Origin: Pyricularia pennisetigena
Lineage: Eukaryota > Ascomycota > Sordariomycetes > Magnaporthales > Pyriculariaceae
Direction of reading: 5' to 3'
Assembly (NCBI RefSeq): GCF_004337985.1
Contig: NC_043744.1
Location: forward strand, 5,564,325 to 5,628,324
Length of the DNA stretch: 64,000 nucleotides
In this document: positions 10,419 through 22,479 of the stretch, in pieces
Layout of the letters: each line of letters begins with the position of its first letter
Numbering within the stretch: position 1 is the first letter of the stretch
Program-made: the position numbers and the translations under genes
The notes under the pieces: generated by a model
Told to the model about the DNA's origin: nothing
What the model saw: the letters and a program-made list of their open reading frames with translations, nothing else
The model's database searches: none

Positions 10419-12918
10419 AGGACTCGGTAGGCGGTTGAAGAGGAGCGCTGACCTTTCAACCAAGATATGTGTCTCATTAGAGGTATCTGGATGCTCGATG
10501 ATCTCGTAAAAACATGTGTCTACACCTACTGGAAGGTGAATTGATGGTTGTGAGACGGAATAAGAAGTTCAGTGTGTTGAAGTTGGTTGAATCTTTCTTT
10601 ATGCCGCCGTTGGCTTAAAAGGGGCATAATTTATCATTAGTAACCAAGTTGCTTTGAAGAGTGTGCATGAGCGAATGAATTGGGAACTTGTAAAATGAAA
10701 ATATAACTAACAATGGGTAGTATACATTGAACTAATCGTTAACATAGTTATGCACCTAGAAGACATAAGAACAATTAATATCGAAACATTGTGAATACTT
10801 TGAACAGCTTTCCTCGTAGGATTTAATCATGCGCAAAACACATTGAGCAACCTTTTTATAATCTCGGGTATCATTTAATCATGTAATCGGTCAATTGTAT
10901 CATGGGCTTGTCGAGTGACATACGTCGTCGATTGATATAGCAAACTTAGACATGCAAGGACTGGTAGCACTTGAAACTCCACCTTCGTTTCTTAGGCGTC
11001 AATGGCCTCTAATACTTTTGATGATGCATCTTTCTTCTTTCAGGTTAGGTGCGCAATCGGCGGGCGGGGAAAAAACTTGCCTGGGCGCGGTACACTGCTC
11101 CTTCATCGGTAGCCCTGCGTAGCCCTCCAAGGATGGTGCAGAACGAACGAGAGATGTCCCTTGGGGACTGCCAATGTTGAGAAGTCGCGCAGTTGGTGTA
11201 TCCTTATCAACTTGTCGCGTGCGTGGAGTGTCTTTGCTCCATGTTCTGATAATGTGCTTGGCACGATAGGGCTGGCGTGTTCGGCTCCCCAAATCGCCCA
11301 ACAGGGAATTTAATCTATGGCAACAACAGACACAGAGAGTGCCAAGTTAGCCACCGCTTTTCGACTCCGATATTGGCAAAGCTTGTCCATTTGTTTGCTG
11401 CCAATTCACCGCTGAGTGAAATTGACATTCCTCGCTGCTCCTATCTTGAACATGCTCGTTTGGGTATTTGAGATCTGCCCAGATCGTTGTCTACGTCTAC
11501 AAATTAGGCGTTCCGCCGCCTGTCGTTTGCCCAAATGCATAGTCCCCTCTGGGTTTCCCTCAAAAAGAATAGTCAGTGACGATGAATGATATATGGGCCA
11601 AGACCATATTTGCCCGCCTGGGCCGGAAACTCTGGATTACTTTTCTCAAGTGATCCTTCAGGCATCTTACTGTAATTATTCGTACCTCTGCTAGCCCATG
11701 GGAACTCTCGACCAAGGTGGTTCAGCGCCTTGCAACGTCTGAACGCCGATAGCTGACAGTGCCTGGCAACATCTGACCCTTGGCATCATGACTGTACGGT
11801 TTGGGCCTCAAGCACTACTTTGCCCAGGATGCTATAACTCCCCATCGACTAGCAGTAACTTGATAATTAATCTCGGTAAGTATTCAAATGGCCGGTTACT
11901 TAGTGATAATAGTAAAATATCTATATAGCCTTTGGTTCCAAGTCCTATCGCCAGTGATGTTGCTTTGAGCACCCTTATCTGAATATCATGGCAAACCAAC
12001 TCGTGACCTCAGTGCGAAGCAGACAAAGCAGCAATGGCATTTACCCCGGAATAATCATCCACGCCCGATTGGTTGCCCGACTGCTTGCAGTTGACTGTGC
12101 CTGGCTGAGTGATCATTTATCGATGCGCCTTCCATCTCGATGTTGTTTGTTGCTGTGATCATGTGCTGCGATTGTGCATATGAGCTTGCTCCCTTTGAAC
12201 GTTTAGATCAGATGTAATATCTTGTTAAGATAAGAGGTAGGTAGTGAGGCTGAGGTCCGAAACCAGGCATACTGATGACAACGCGCCTTGGGATGTACAC
12301 CACCATCCAGGAAAACATGTGACTCGTGCAGCGAATGGCTGGGTTGGGCTGATGATTGATTATATAACCTCATGGCAGCCCTGGTCGCCTCAGGCTCCAC
12401 TTGGCGTGTGCACCCATCTGTCCCACCCAACCGCCCAATCGTTCCTTCTGGAATGGGTAGGGAGTGGTAGCTTCCATCTGTTTCATCACGCCAACCATCC
12501 AGCCTTCTTTCCTGTCACCCAAACAGCCGAGTCATCAACGACAACATGATGGACTACAAAACCCATGATATTCTCTAATGTTTTCACTTCCAGGTCGCCG
12601 AGTATCATTCAAGTACACTCGATGTGCCAGTTCATTTGTACCACAATCCTTTTCTCTGGTTGAGGTCTTTGCGATCGCATCACCTTTGAACCTCGGGCCG
12701 CAATAATGCAATCCTCGACGTCGGCGCTTGGCCTCTGCCGCGATCGGTCTTTGTGCCCCGCGAGCATGTCAACTGCCATGAATTGAAGAACATTATCGTT
12801 GTTATTCGATATACTTTCCAATTCAAAATCATAGCAAGTCCTTTGCGGCGCGAATCCCAAGACGACCAAAACGCGGCCTCGGGCCACCACGCTTCCCGTC
12901 TACAGCCCACCCAGGCTC

Positions 12919-13630
12919 GTCCTGGGCAGGACGGAAAAAGGCCCAACGAGGGTTGCCCGGGCACAGAGATCATGGACGGGCAACGGGTGAAGACATCACG
13001 CAATTTACGATGTTTCACGAGCTCATGGCTGCAATCTTCGGACAAGACAAAAGAATGGCAGATATTTAGAACGGCGTCATCTAGTGAGTTTTGCATCACT
13101 TTCCTATCGTCGCATCCGCCTCGGCTTGATATTCATCTCTGTCTACAACCCATCACCTATGTAACACGACTGCTCCCAACCTCTGGGCTGTTGATTTTAC
13201 GAATCACGACCACTTCGCGTTGCCTGAGCCTTTGCTAATGAAGTGTTCCTGTTCTGTTCACAGGAGAGAAATTGGGATATTGGCGGCTATTTGAGACCTT
13301 GCTTGGAGCCATGAATACCACGTATCACCGAACGATGTTTACGACCCTTATGTCACGCAACGAAATAGATGACGACTATATCCAGTGCGGTGACAGCCGC
13401 ACTGGATGGAGGAACTTGCAAGTCGACATGCGACATGTTTCCTGGATGTGACATGCTTGATATGACGTTACTCCGCTACTTGGGAGCATGGGCAAAAAGT
13501 AAGCCGCCTGCACCATCTGTCTTTCGTGATGTTTCCACAACTTCTGATGTTCCCTTACTAACCCCAAAGTTCTCTCAAGATAATAGATGTTCGCCACTAC
13601 ATCTTGTCCTGGGCAGGACTTTAAAAGGCC
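12919..13630. repeat. Pair of direct copies of a GTCCTGGGCAGGAC-containing motif
   Basis: The 14-base motif GTCCTGGGCAGGAC, itself an inverted repeat with GTCCTG/CAGGAC arms, occurs at 12919-12932 and 13606-13619. In both places a 4-base spacer is followed by AAAGGCC. Flanks beyond this diverge, so this may be a relic of a dispersed repeat or chance. Confidence 0.5.
13380..13407. repeat. Perfect inverted repeat, 11-bp arms
   Basis: ATCCAGTGCGG at 13380-13390 is followed after 6 bases by its exact reverse complement at 13397-13407. It could form a hairpin or cruciform or bind a dimeric protein; no gene is adjacent to suggest a role. Confidence 0.8.
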
Positions 13631-14168
13631 TGGACTCGCCTTCGGTCTCATGATTACCGAAGGGAATTCCGCCGTTCCAGCTCGAACGGACGCAATCCTG
13701 TTCTATGAACTTGGTTGCAGCTAGTGGTTCAGCACCACTAGCTATAAGAGGGTCGAATGTGCTATGGAGACTCCATAGGTGTACGGCCTTCCTATTCTCT
13801 CTAGTGCTTTGGGCATTGCCTGAAGACCTGAGAGATGTGGAAAACTGACGTTCTTCTGCTGTGACGACTGGTTTTTGTTGATCGAGCATCAGACAACCGT
13901 GGTGCTTACATTCGAGTTTGCACCGTCGGGGTAGATCAGATGACATTGGATAGGCACCAGCCGAGGTTTCTACCGCGGCTGGGGCTTATTTGTGAGAGGT
14001 GACATCTGCGCTGCCTGTGCCAGTTGAGTTGGGGTCCCTTCTGAAGGAGATAAGCGCGATAGTAGGGGCGATATGCCTGGTTTGCCGCTTTGGGTCACGT
14101 CAATCATCACCAAAGCCGCCGCGGCAGAGGCACCCTTGCTCCGGAGCCAGCGTGAGTTCAAATATGTC

Positions 14169-14192
14169 TTTTTTTTTTTTTTTTTTTTTTTT
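14169..14192. repeat. Poly(T) tract, 24 nt
   Basis: A run of 24 T residues in the gene-poor region. Confidence 0.97.
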
Positions 14193-15683
14193 GTTCAACA
14201 TTTGTTTGGCGAAACTGACAATCATTCTCGTTTTAGATCACGGACTCGGCCGTGGGGGACCTGAACCCAGATACACGTCACCCTGTTCTTGGCCAAAAGC
14301 GTCTTGGACAGGCCGATACTGGGTCTAACAGTCGACTGGAGGGACTATGCATCCCCGGACTGGACTGGTCGCGTCTTCCAGAGGCACCGTGCTATAGTTG
14401 CGGTGGCCTCAAAAGTCCAATGCTCGATCCCAGGTTTGTGGGCAAAGAACGTCGACTACGCCAAGGGGACTAGCAGGTGGGGGACTTTTTGCTCGTGAGT
14501 GTTCAGAGTTAGGAGATGCCGTGTTTGATTCTCCTCGGCAGATTTTTAGATACTTAGCTTGAGCGACCGCAAATCCAAGCCTGCCCTTGTCCCCAATATG
14601 ATTCTGACAGCTTCTCAGAATTATTGTGAAAACATATATGGGTGTCTCGGCTGTAAACATGATTGGCCCAAGGCTAATCCACATGGTGAATGTGATGGCA
14701 AGTTGTTCTTGATCTGAGCTATAAGCTCGTATTTGGTAGAGCTTTCACACAAACCGGCGATGCCTAACGTCGCTGCTACTGGCGACGACGTTATCGCCCA
14801 TGATATAAGCTAGGAACCAGCTAGGGCTGGGACGAAGTTCTTTGCAGGTCTTCGAAGGGCTAATACCTGTCTACGGATCAGAAGGGTGGTGGCATGCTGA
14901 CAGCTGAATGTGAGGCAACACAGAGAGTAGGACCAAGTTTTGTTGAGGCTCTGAGGCCGAAGACTCTACAAGGTCACGGGGCTGGGCGGTGTATTTGAAC
15001 CACCCCCCAAAGAGAACCCCTATAGGCTCGGCTCAGCGGGTTTTCTCGTCACGCAAAATGATGACAGCATGCAGGGAAGGCTAGGGGGGCGCTTTAGGCT
15101 CTCGGTCGAGTTTCGGCGCTGGAGATGTCCACATTCGGACAGGACTTGTTGCATCGTGGCTTTTTGGGCTCTGGTGCATCATCAACTATGACTCTGCACC
15201 GTAGCATCTGTGTGATCGCTTTCCGCCGCGCTCGTTCGGTTGTTCTCTGGTCCGGCCCTCCGGACAAGACGGCGGGCGCCAAGCAAAAGCACAAGGCATC
15301 CACCGCGGAGATAGATGATGGGACCATAACGAACAAACAGACAGGGACGATCCTTGAGAATTTTGTGGTGCCGAAAGTATGTAGAATACCCTATGATAGC
15401 GTTGGGCATTGATTGTTTTTTTTCTTTTTCTTTTTCTTCGTTTCGAGTCAAAGGGGATGATTGATTGATTATTCGTGATTTGAGTTGGGAGGCCCAAACG
15501 TTCTGGTCCCAGAAATTCTAATAGAAAATGACTCGAGCGGAAACGATGTCGCCGATCACTGCCATCACGACAATTTTTCACTTTTCATGCGATTCACAAA
15601 ACAATATGTATGGGGCTGCTTACAGATATGGGGTAAATATAGAAGCGGAGAAGGGGATGGGGGAGCCCACAGGTTTTTTTTTT

Positions 15684-15704
15684 GTTGTTGTTGTTGTTGT
15701 TGTT
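15684..15704. repeat. (GTT)7 microsatellite
   Basis: Seven GTT units directly after a short T run; non-coding. Confidence 0.93.
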
Positions 15705-16001
15705 GCTGGCAGCCACAGCACGACAAATCAGGAGATGTAACCGAAGGTTGGTTTATTGGTTTAATTGTCATGGCCTGTTCATTTGGGCAAACTTCCGGCT
15801 TCGAAAATGAGTGGTAATGGCTGCTTATGGGCGGTTAAACTCCCTCAGCTCTCCCCCCCCTAATGGGCGAGGGGGTTTACAATCTTTTCGCGGGTACTCT
15901 TGGCGACAGGCCTCCTTTTGGGCGCGCCAAGGTTGCGGTTTAACAAATACGGTAATGTGCCGGTCCAGCCTATTTTTCTATTGGATGCAGCCCTACGAGG
16001 G

Positions 16002-16029
16002 GTGTGTATGTGTGTGTGTGTGTGTGTGT
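16002..16029. repeat. (GT)n microsatellite
   Basis: A GT repeat with one interruption (TATG) in a non-coding region. Confidence 0.92.
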
Positions 16030-16326
16030 CTTTTTCCTCTCTTTATTTATCTCTCTATTATAGCAGTAAAATATCGTCAGCTAGCCTGGCGGTAATAGTG
16101 ACAACTGCAGATGGGGTAATAGGTAAGCTTTATTTTGGTGCTCTATTGGCAGCTTTAATAAATTTGGGTTTGTGCTTCTGCGCTTTTATTTCTGTCGATC
16201 CTTTGGTGCCAAAATGGACAACGCTAGATGGACGGCGGATCGTGGAGGCTTGCCTCGCGAGCGCGCTTTTGCCTGAGCGAGAAAGAACAGTCAGCAGCAG
16301 CCTTGTACATGTAGCTGTCCTTGGGA

Positions 16327-16358
16327 GTGTGTGTGTGTGTGTGTTTTTTTTTTTTTTT
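16327..16358. repeat. (GT)9 microsatellite joined to T15
   Basis: Nine GT units run straight into a T15 tract; non-coding. Confidence 0.92.
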
Positions 16359-18840
16359 CTCAATCTTGTCTGCTGACTGTTGCTTGATGTGGTGGAACAT
16401 GCCGAACATCAAGCACAGACAATCAATTGTGCAGGATGCGATTCCTCGCGCGTCGAGAAGGATTTTTTTTTTGTCCACACAGACACAACAAACCAACAAT
16501 AGGGCAAGAGCCAGGCACGTGGTTCTGCACAGACAGGCGCTCGGCTGGACCTCGTGGCTCAATGGACGCCAAACCTGCAGGGAAAAATGCCGGTGGCCAT
16601 GCCATCCGATTGTTCTGCTGAATTGAAGCAATAGACTTTTTTTTTTCTGTTTGTTCCTTGAACTTGGGAGAGTCGCTTGCTCCACACTACTGTACCTGAC
16701 GGTATCACCGTTGATCGACTTGGCACAAAGTTGGCAGCGTGACCCCTGCAATCCCGATCCCTTGGGCTTCCGCGAGATTAATGGGTGGGCAATAACGGAC
16801 GGGGTTGCGGGAGGGGGAAAGAGACTCTGGGTATGAAACCTGTTTTACAGAGAAATAAAAATATATTCCCCTGTCTGTTAATTTCAACGAGGAACAATTG
16901 CCAACAGGGAGAAACAGCATAGAACAATATGTTTGATTACCGAGGAGTTTGTCAATCATAAAACCGTTGGAACCACTTGGGATAATACGAGGTAGGGAAA
17001 GTCGAGGAAACTGGGCCAGCAAAACAAACAAAGAGGAAAAAAAAAAAAAAAAAAAAAAGCACGCAAGCAAAGCACGGGAACCTTGGTGCGTAGGGACTGT
17101 GTAGCATTGTAGTCACGAATCGCTAGGGTGGTATGGCATCTCACCGATGGGCGGGCAGCTGAGAGGGAAGGGCTGCGCACAAGAATGCAATGGAGTAAAA
17201 AAGCAGAACGCGCCTCGGTGCGCATTGCGCTGTTTGACTTGTTCGAGGCGGCTTGACTAGTGCATCCCTATTTTTGTGTCTAGTTTAGATTCCTGTGATA
17301 CAATGTTAGACTAGGTATTTACTGCCAAGTATATCATCTCTCATCAAAAATGGATGGTTGTTTTCTGGTTCAGCCGCGCGCGTCTTGGATTCCTTGTCGG
17401 GATACCAATAATTGTGCGACCATATGTGATGGCAGTGATAATACTGCTTAATGGATATGCGGGAGGGGCGGAGACGCCATCGCGCGAGTAAGGCCAAGCC
17501 AAGTCAAGCATGGCTCCACGGCCGGCGGGAACCAAGACGTACCTTGTCTTTCTTCTTGGGATGGCAGCGACTTGAGTTGCCCGGACCGCTAGCCGGGTGT
17601 ACTGTAAGTTTTTTCGGCTGGTCGTTGAGATTGGTTGTTTGTACGGTGCGAAATGTGATCAAGCCTAGAGACGTGTGAGATGGAAGATGGGATCTGCAGC
17701 AATTTATTGGTCCATTATTCAAAAGACCTGCCATCGAGATTTTATCGTAGTCGGAGTTTGGCCGCCTCGAGCGTCAGCGTCAGCATCACCAATTAGCAGC
17801 AGTGCGGGTGTTTTACACTAATGTATGTCTAGAATTGATCAACAGGCACAGGGCTGACTTTCGGGCCTTTTTAACACGATCAATCACATCTCAGCCCATA
17901 TATTCAATTTCAACCACACAATCTCAGCTGTGTATTAGATAGTCTGCTAGTTTTAGCACTGTAATACTTTGTAGTAGCTGCAAGCATGTCAAAGTTTCGA
18001 GGCTTTGATTGGCCTTGCACGCGGCTTGTCACCGACATACGGGGGAATGAGCGAGCCTCAAACCCAAGACTCTGATTATTTTCGTCGTTGAACTTGGGAC
18101 GAATCAGGGGGTCGCTTAATTTCATTTTGGGAGGCCTAATTTCAGCCCACCCTTTCACTAATATCTTTAGGCCCGTTTTTTTTTTCTTACTCTGTGGGGG
18201 GGTGTGAACCCGGTCAACTGGGAATTACCGTGAAAGGCATTCCTCCCTCACGTCGAGGGCTTCCTTATGCTCCATTCACATCTGCCCGTCTGACCGAATG
18301 AACCCCTGGATCTCACCCCCAAGTGGAGACCACGGACCCGGAGCCCCACCAAGCCTAAAAGGGAATCCACTGCAGGCATATCCCCTTACCTTCATATCCC
18401 CAGTACCATGAGGCGCAGCACATCCAACGCGGCTGGAACTGGAAACTGGAACTCCCTCCGCTTCCTTTTTTGCTGACACTTCCTGCCTATCATCTGATCT
18501 TCCTCTCCTCCTTCCTTCTTTTTTCTTTTTCAACCTTCTTCTGGACAACCTTTCCAACTATCGTCATTCTCTATCACGCTACCAGTGCTATTCAGCCTGA
18601 GCCAGTCACTCCTTTTTAATAGTCGCTCTCTTCCCGCACCTCGTGGTAAGTCCCCGGCCCCTCATCTCATACATTTTCCTCATCTACATCATCACTTTGG
18701 TGATAGGACGACTTGACGATTTCACTTCCGTCTTCTTTCATTCCTTACTGACCTTTTTCTTTCTCTAGAATAACTTTTAATTTCATATACCCTTCATCAC
18801 CGTTGCATATCTTCACCAACAAACATCAATATCAGCAACA

Positions 18841-19594
18841 ATGCAGTACTCTCTTGCCGCCATTCTCGCCCTCGCTGGCTCGGCTATTGCCCAGACTCCC
18901 GGCTTCCACGCCCTGGTCAAGCCCGTCCGCGATGAGGTCATCCCCGCCGGCAAGCCCTTTACTCTGGAGTGGCAGGCCGGTGGCCAGGACGGTCCCGTCA
19001 ACTTTGTCCTGACCGGAGGCGAGACTCACGCTCTGCTGCAGGAGATTGGCACCGTTGCCAGTAAGTTTCAGTATCTGTCGTGGCATTAAATCTCATGATC
19101 TGAATGCTGACCCCAAACTCGCAGCCGGCATCGACTCTAAGCTCGGCAAGTACACCTGGAACGTCGATGCCTCGCTCGGCGACAAGAAGGCCTACGGTCT
19201 CAAGATCGTCCTGGCTTCGGACCCCACCATCTTCCAGTGGTCGAACCCCTTCACCATCAAGGCCTCGTCCGACAAGACCGTGGCCAACAGCACCAGCACC
19301 AGCACCACCTCTTCTGCCTTTTCGACAATCACCTCTGCCTCGCGGGCTCCCAGCACCACCTCGACCATGATCAAGGTCAACAGCACCACCATCCCTACCA
19401 ACGGCTCCAGCACCGCCACCAGGTCCAGCGCTCCCGGCGCCACCACTCTTACCCAGACCGCCACCCAAGGCGTTGCCCAGCCCACCCGCGCCACCACCCC
19501 TTCGTCTCCTCAGGCCACCGGTGCTGCTGCCGCCCTCGGCTTCAGCTCGGCTGCTCTGGTTGGTGGTGTCTTCATGGCTGTCCTTGGTCTGTAA
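18841..19594 (+). CDS. GPI-anchored Ser/Thr-rich cell-wall protein with Kre9/Knh1-like N-terminal domain
   Basis: Two exons, 18841-19060 and 19125-19594, give 229 residues; the 64-base intron has a GTAAGT donor and a GCTGAC branch. Seen: a signal peptide (MQYSLAAILALAGSAIAQ, cleavage probably after IAQ), a compact beta domain of about 100 residues with the ITLEW-like segment FTLEWQAGG and a WSNPF motif, then a Ser/Thr/Ala-rich stalk of about 100 residues, and a hydrophobic C-terminus preceded by small residues (TGAAAALG) as a GPI-attachment signal. Known: the family (Pfam Kre9_KNH-like, extracellular GPI-anchored) is found on fungal cell walls, some members linked to beta-1,6-glucan or to hyphal or spore surfaces. 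Specific function is not known. The C/T-rich leader and biased codon use suggest strong expression. Confidence 0.85.
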
Positions 19595-21530
19595 ATCAAA
19601 TTATGAAGGAGAAAATAATGTTTTTGCCAATTTTTTGATTTGCATTGTCTTGGGAAACTTGGAGGGAGGTAACCTGTATACAGAAAAATTTCGGGTCAGG
19701 TTTTTTTTCATATTCGCGAAGCGGTACAAATGGGATAGATAATATCGCGTCTATGGATCACAATTTCACTTCTACTCCTTTGGGCGTATATACTCCCTCG
19801 AAAGATGCCTCTATTTACATTCAATTGACCATCAGTCCCTTCCACAATCAAAGAACAATAACATAAAAAAGTGCTTTAAAACCCCATGTTTGAATTTTAA
19901 TTACATGCATGAACTAGAGTTTTTTTTTTATACCTCCATTGTCTTACTTTGTCATTCGTATCATGCTTACTACAATAGCCCCCAAACGGCAAGTCAAGCT
20001 TTCTTCTCACGAATCCCCTCTCACCTACAAAAATTAAAAAAAAATCCGACGGCTGACAATCCTTTGCAAGCTTTGATGGTTTGACGGTGGTATTTCTTTT
20101 GCTTGTTTCTTGCTTTTTACTCTTGCTTCTTTGACGCTTGCTTACTGGAGTGGACACCAATTAGGGAAGAAGCGCATATCTGGGTCGATCCCCCGCAGAA
20201 TTTCATTTGGACCCCCAGGAAACAAAACAGCCGACTGCGTGCGTGCGTGGGTAGTAGCCGTCAAAACCTTTTTCAGCTCGGCGTTTGCCGTCCTCTGCGC
20301 TTTTGCGTTCTGCGTCTGTTCGCTCGTTCTCTTGGCAGTCATCACCTGACCATTTTGTTTTGTTCTTGTTTAACACTTTTGTAGACGTTCACTCAATTGT
20401 CTCATGTACAAGTCCGTGCCAGTCCAATCCTCTCTTTCTCTTTCTCTCTCTCTTTTTGTTTTTTTGCTGCTTACGATATCTCACTGGAGCGCAAGGGGCT
20501 GGTGCGCGGGCGTGCTATGTCGCGGCTTTGGAATGTATTGACTGCTTTTAACGAATCCCCCCTCCCTTCCTCGCCCTGCAAGGCATCAAGTGGCTTTTCC
20601 ATGGTTTCATGTCAGTGAGCTCTCAGCCTGCAAAATCGAGGCTAGGGATGTTTCTGTATCGCGTGTGTTTTTTTTTTTCTGGCCGAGGTCCGGGCTGCTT
20701 TTCTCTCGTGTTGCTCATGTCAGCACAACGTCAAGGGGGAGTATGTATGTACATGCGAGATCGGGAACGGTGGGAAGAAGGAACGCCTATGATGACTGTA
20801 TCTTGCTTCTCTCCATTGCTGTCTTTTTCAGCCCTCTCTTTCTGTCGTCTATGACCACTTGACTCTCTACCTACCCGTTCCTTACCGTGCCGTACAATCC
20901 CAACCCCTCTCGCCAACCACACAAGTTGTCCGCATGTTTCGAGCCAGATCGTCACCAAGTTTACTTTTTTTTTTGTTCACCTTCTTGGGTTTCATCCGCC
21001 ACAGGTCTAGACTAACGTACAAAGATCCGAAGGAGAAAAAAAAAGCCCGCATATCTTGGCTTCGTTCGTCATTCTTTTGCTTCTTAAGCCGAGGTATACT
21101 GTCATTGTTTCAAAGCAAAAGCGACATAACCAAATCCAGATTTATTAACTTTTCCCAAAAGAGCCATCTTACACCCCGAAAAGGGAAACCGTTCGCCACG
21201 TTGAGAGAAGGGGGGCCGCTGCTGCTGTCTTGTTTCGTGAACCGAAAAGAACGCAACCTAGACCTTGGGGCTAGACCCCTTGGTCCGTGGGTGCATTTGT
21301 GGCAGCGCGCGCTTGTGCTGTGCGGCTGATTGAGTCTTTATTGCTTTTTCTTTTCTTTTCTTGCTATCTGTTTGTCTTTATAAGACCCTTCCCGGGACTC
21401 TATATTACCAATCCTAGAACACCCGAGCTAACGGCTAGTCAGGAACGGCCCTTTACTTTTTGCGTGCCATGCGTTGCTTCTTTCCTTTTGTTTCTGTCTT
21501 CCCTTTCCTTCGGTAATTTTCTCGTATTAC

Positions 21531-21572
<42 letters not shown>

Positions 21573-22479
21573 NNAAAAAAAGATACCGGGGTATTTCCAT
21601 CTTGATGAGTGAATATGCATGAATATCATCACAGGCTTTTCATCAAGCGCAGCCTACAACCCGGACGCTAACCAACACTTTTTTTTTCCCTAAATTTCTA
21701 AAAAGGCTGCAGGATGTTATCCCGCGCCGCGCCGGCGCGCCTCTTGCTCTCAGCTTCGGCTTTCGAGGTGGCTTGAGGGGCGTCGCGTTAGCGTGTGGAA
21801 TGAGATTGCTTCTATTCTTCTTTTCTTTTTTTTTTCTTGTTCATCATTTTGATCAATGATCATCCTCACACCTGCTAGATCCCGGGAGGTTGCCGTCCCA
21901 ATGCCAGGATTCCCCGACGGACTGGGCAACGGAAGAGCTTTGTGGGATGAAAGCCAAGGAAGTCCTCAACCAAAATAACAGACGGGACGAGTCTAAGAAT
22001 CCGAAAATAAATGTGATGACTTGACAAATGGTTCGATTGATCCAAAGTGGCTTTTTCAGGCCCGGTTGTGCCTGGCTTGGAATGACGTGAAAAGGCGGCC
22101 TTCGCAAGCCACTCTCACGATGGGGGAGTTTGTTCAAGTATTTTTTGAGGAATGATCACATACTGTCTCTCTTCCTCCAGAAAGCCCTTGGTTGCTCGCA
22201 GCGCAGCTTTGCAGATCTTACCGGAAATAACAACCCGCATTCAAGTGATCGAACCAACGGTTGCTCTGTGTTCAGGAAACCCATTTATCTCTTTTTGTTT
22301 ACTGGTTCACTATGGACGCCCATCCGGGTCTTCCAAAACCCGTCCTGTTGTTTTTGTGCTGAAACCAAAGCCAGGGTATGTCTAACATTTTAAAAGAAAG
22401 AAAAAATCAAACTAAAAGAATTACGCTCATAAACACAGCCAGGCAAGAATGAGTCAAAATCCCAGCTCCCTCAATTCAC
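19595..22479. other. Intergenic between convergent genes, with T39 tract and assembly gap
   Basis: About 2.9 kb with long pyrimidine-rich stretches on the plus strand and no frame with family resemblance. Includes the 3' flank of the GPI-protein gene and the T39/NN junction at 21534-21581. A GC-rich palindromic patch (GCGCCGCGCCGGCGCGCC) lies near 21724. Confidence 0.55.
21534..21581. repeat. T39 tract, two unknown bases (NN), then A7
   Basis: A run of 39 T (21534-21572), NN at 21573-21574, then seven A (21575-21581). The NN marks a place where the assembly could not be resolved, so true length and content are unknown. Confidence 0.97.

Larger units (their letters stand above)
9717..14168. 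other. Gene-poor region, part 1
   Basis: No open frame here resembles a known family; the longest are overlapping, low-information frames on both strands. It contains an A40 tract, a short perfect inverted repeat (13380-13407) and a motif present twice (12919-12943 and 13606-13630). AT-rich segments around 10600-10900 look non-coding. No tRNA with a convincing B box was found. Confidence 0.5.
14193..18840. other. Gene-poor region, part 2, and promoter of the GPI-protein gene
   Basis: Short frames around 14250-14760 look faintly protein-like on the plus strand but match no family I recognise. An 8-bp inverted repeat lies at 14765-14793. Microsatellites sit at 15684-15704, 16002-16029 and 16327-16358. 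From about 18450 the strand becomes strongly C/T-rich up to the ATG at 18841, as is typical of promoters and 5' UTRs of highly expressed filamentous fungal genes. Confidence 0.5.

Noticed and set aside
14151..14168. tRNA-like GTGAGTTCAAATATG before a T run
   Set aside because: No matching acceptor stem or A box upstream; the T run is one of many in this region.
14252..14760. Faintly protein-like frames (for example DWRDYASPDWTG, then GCLGCKHDWPKANPHGECDG)
   Set aside because: They lie in different frames, are short, and match no family I can name; a decayed secreted-enzyme gene is possible but unsupported.
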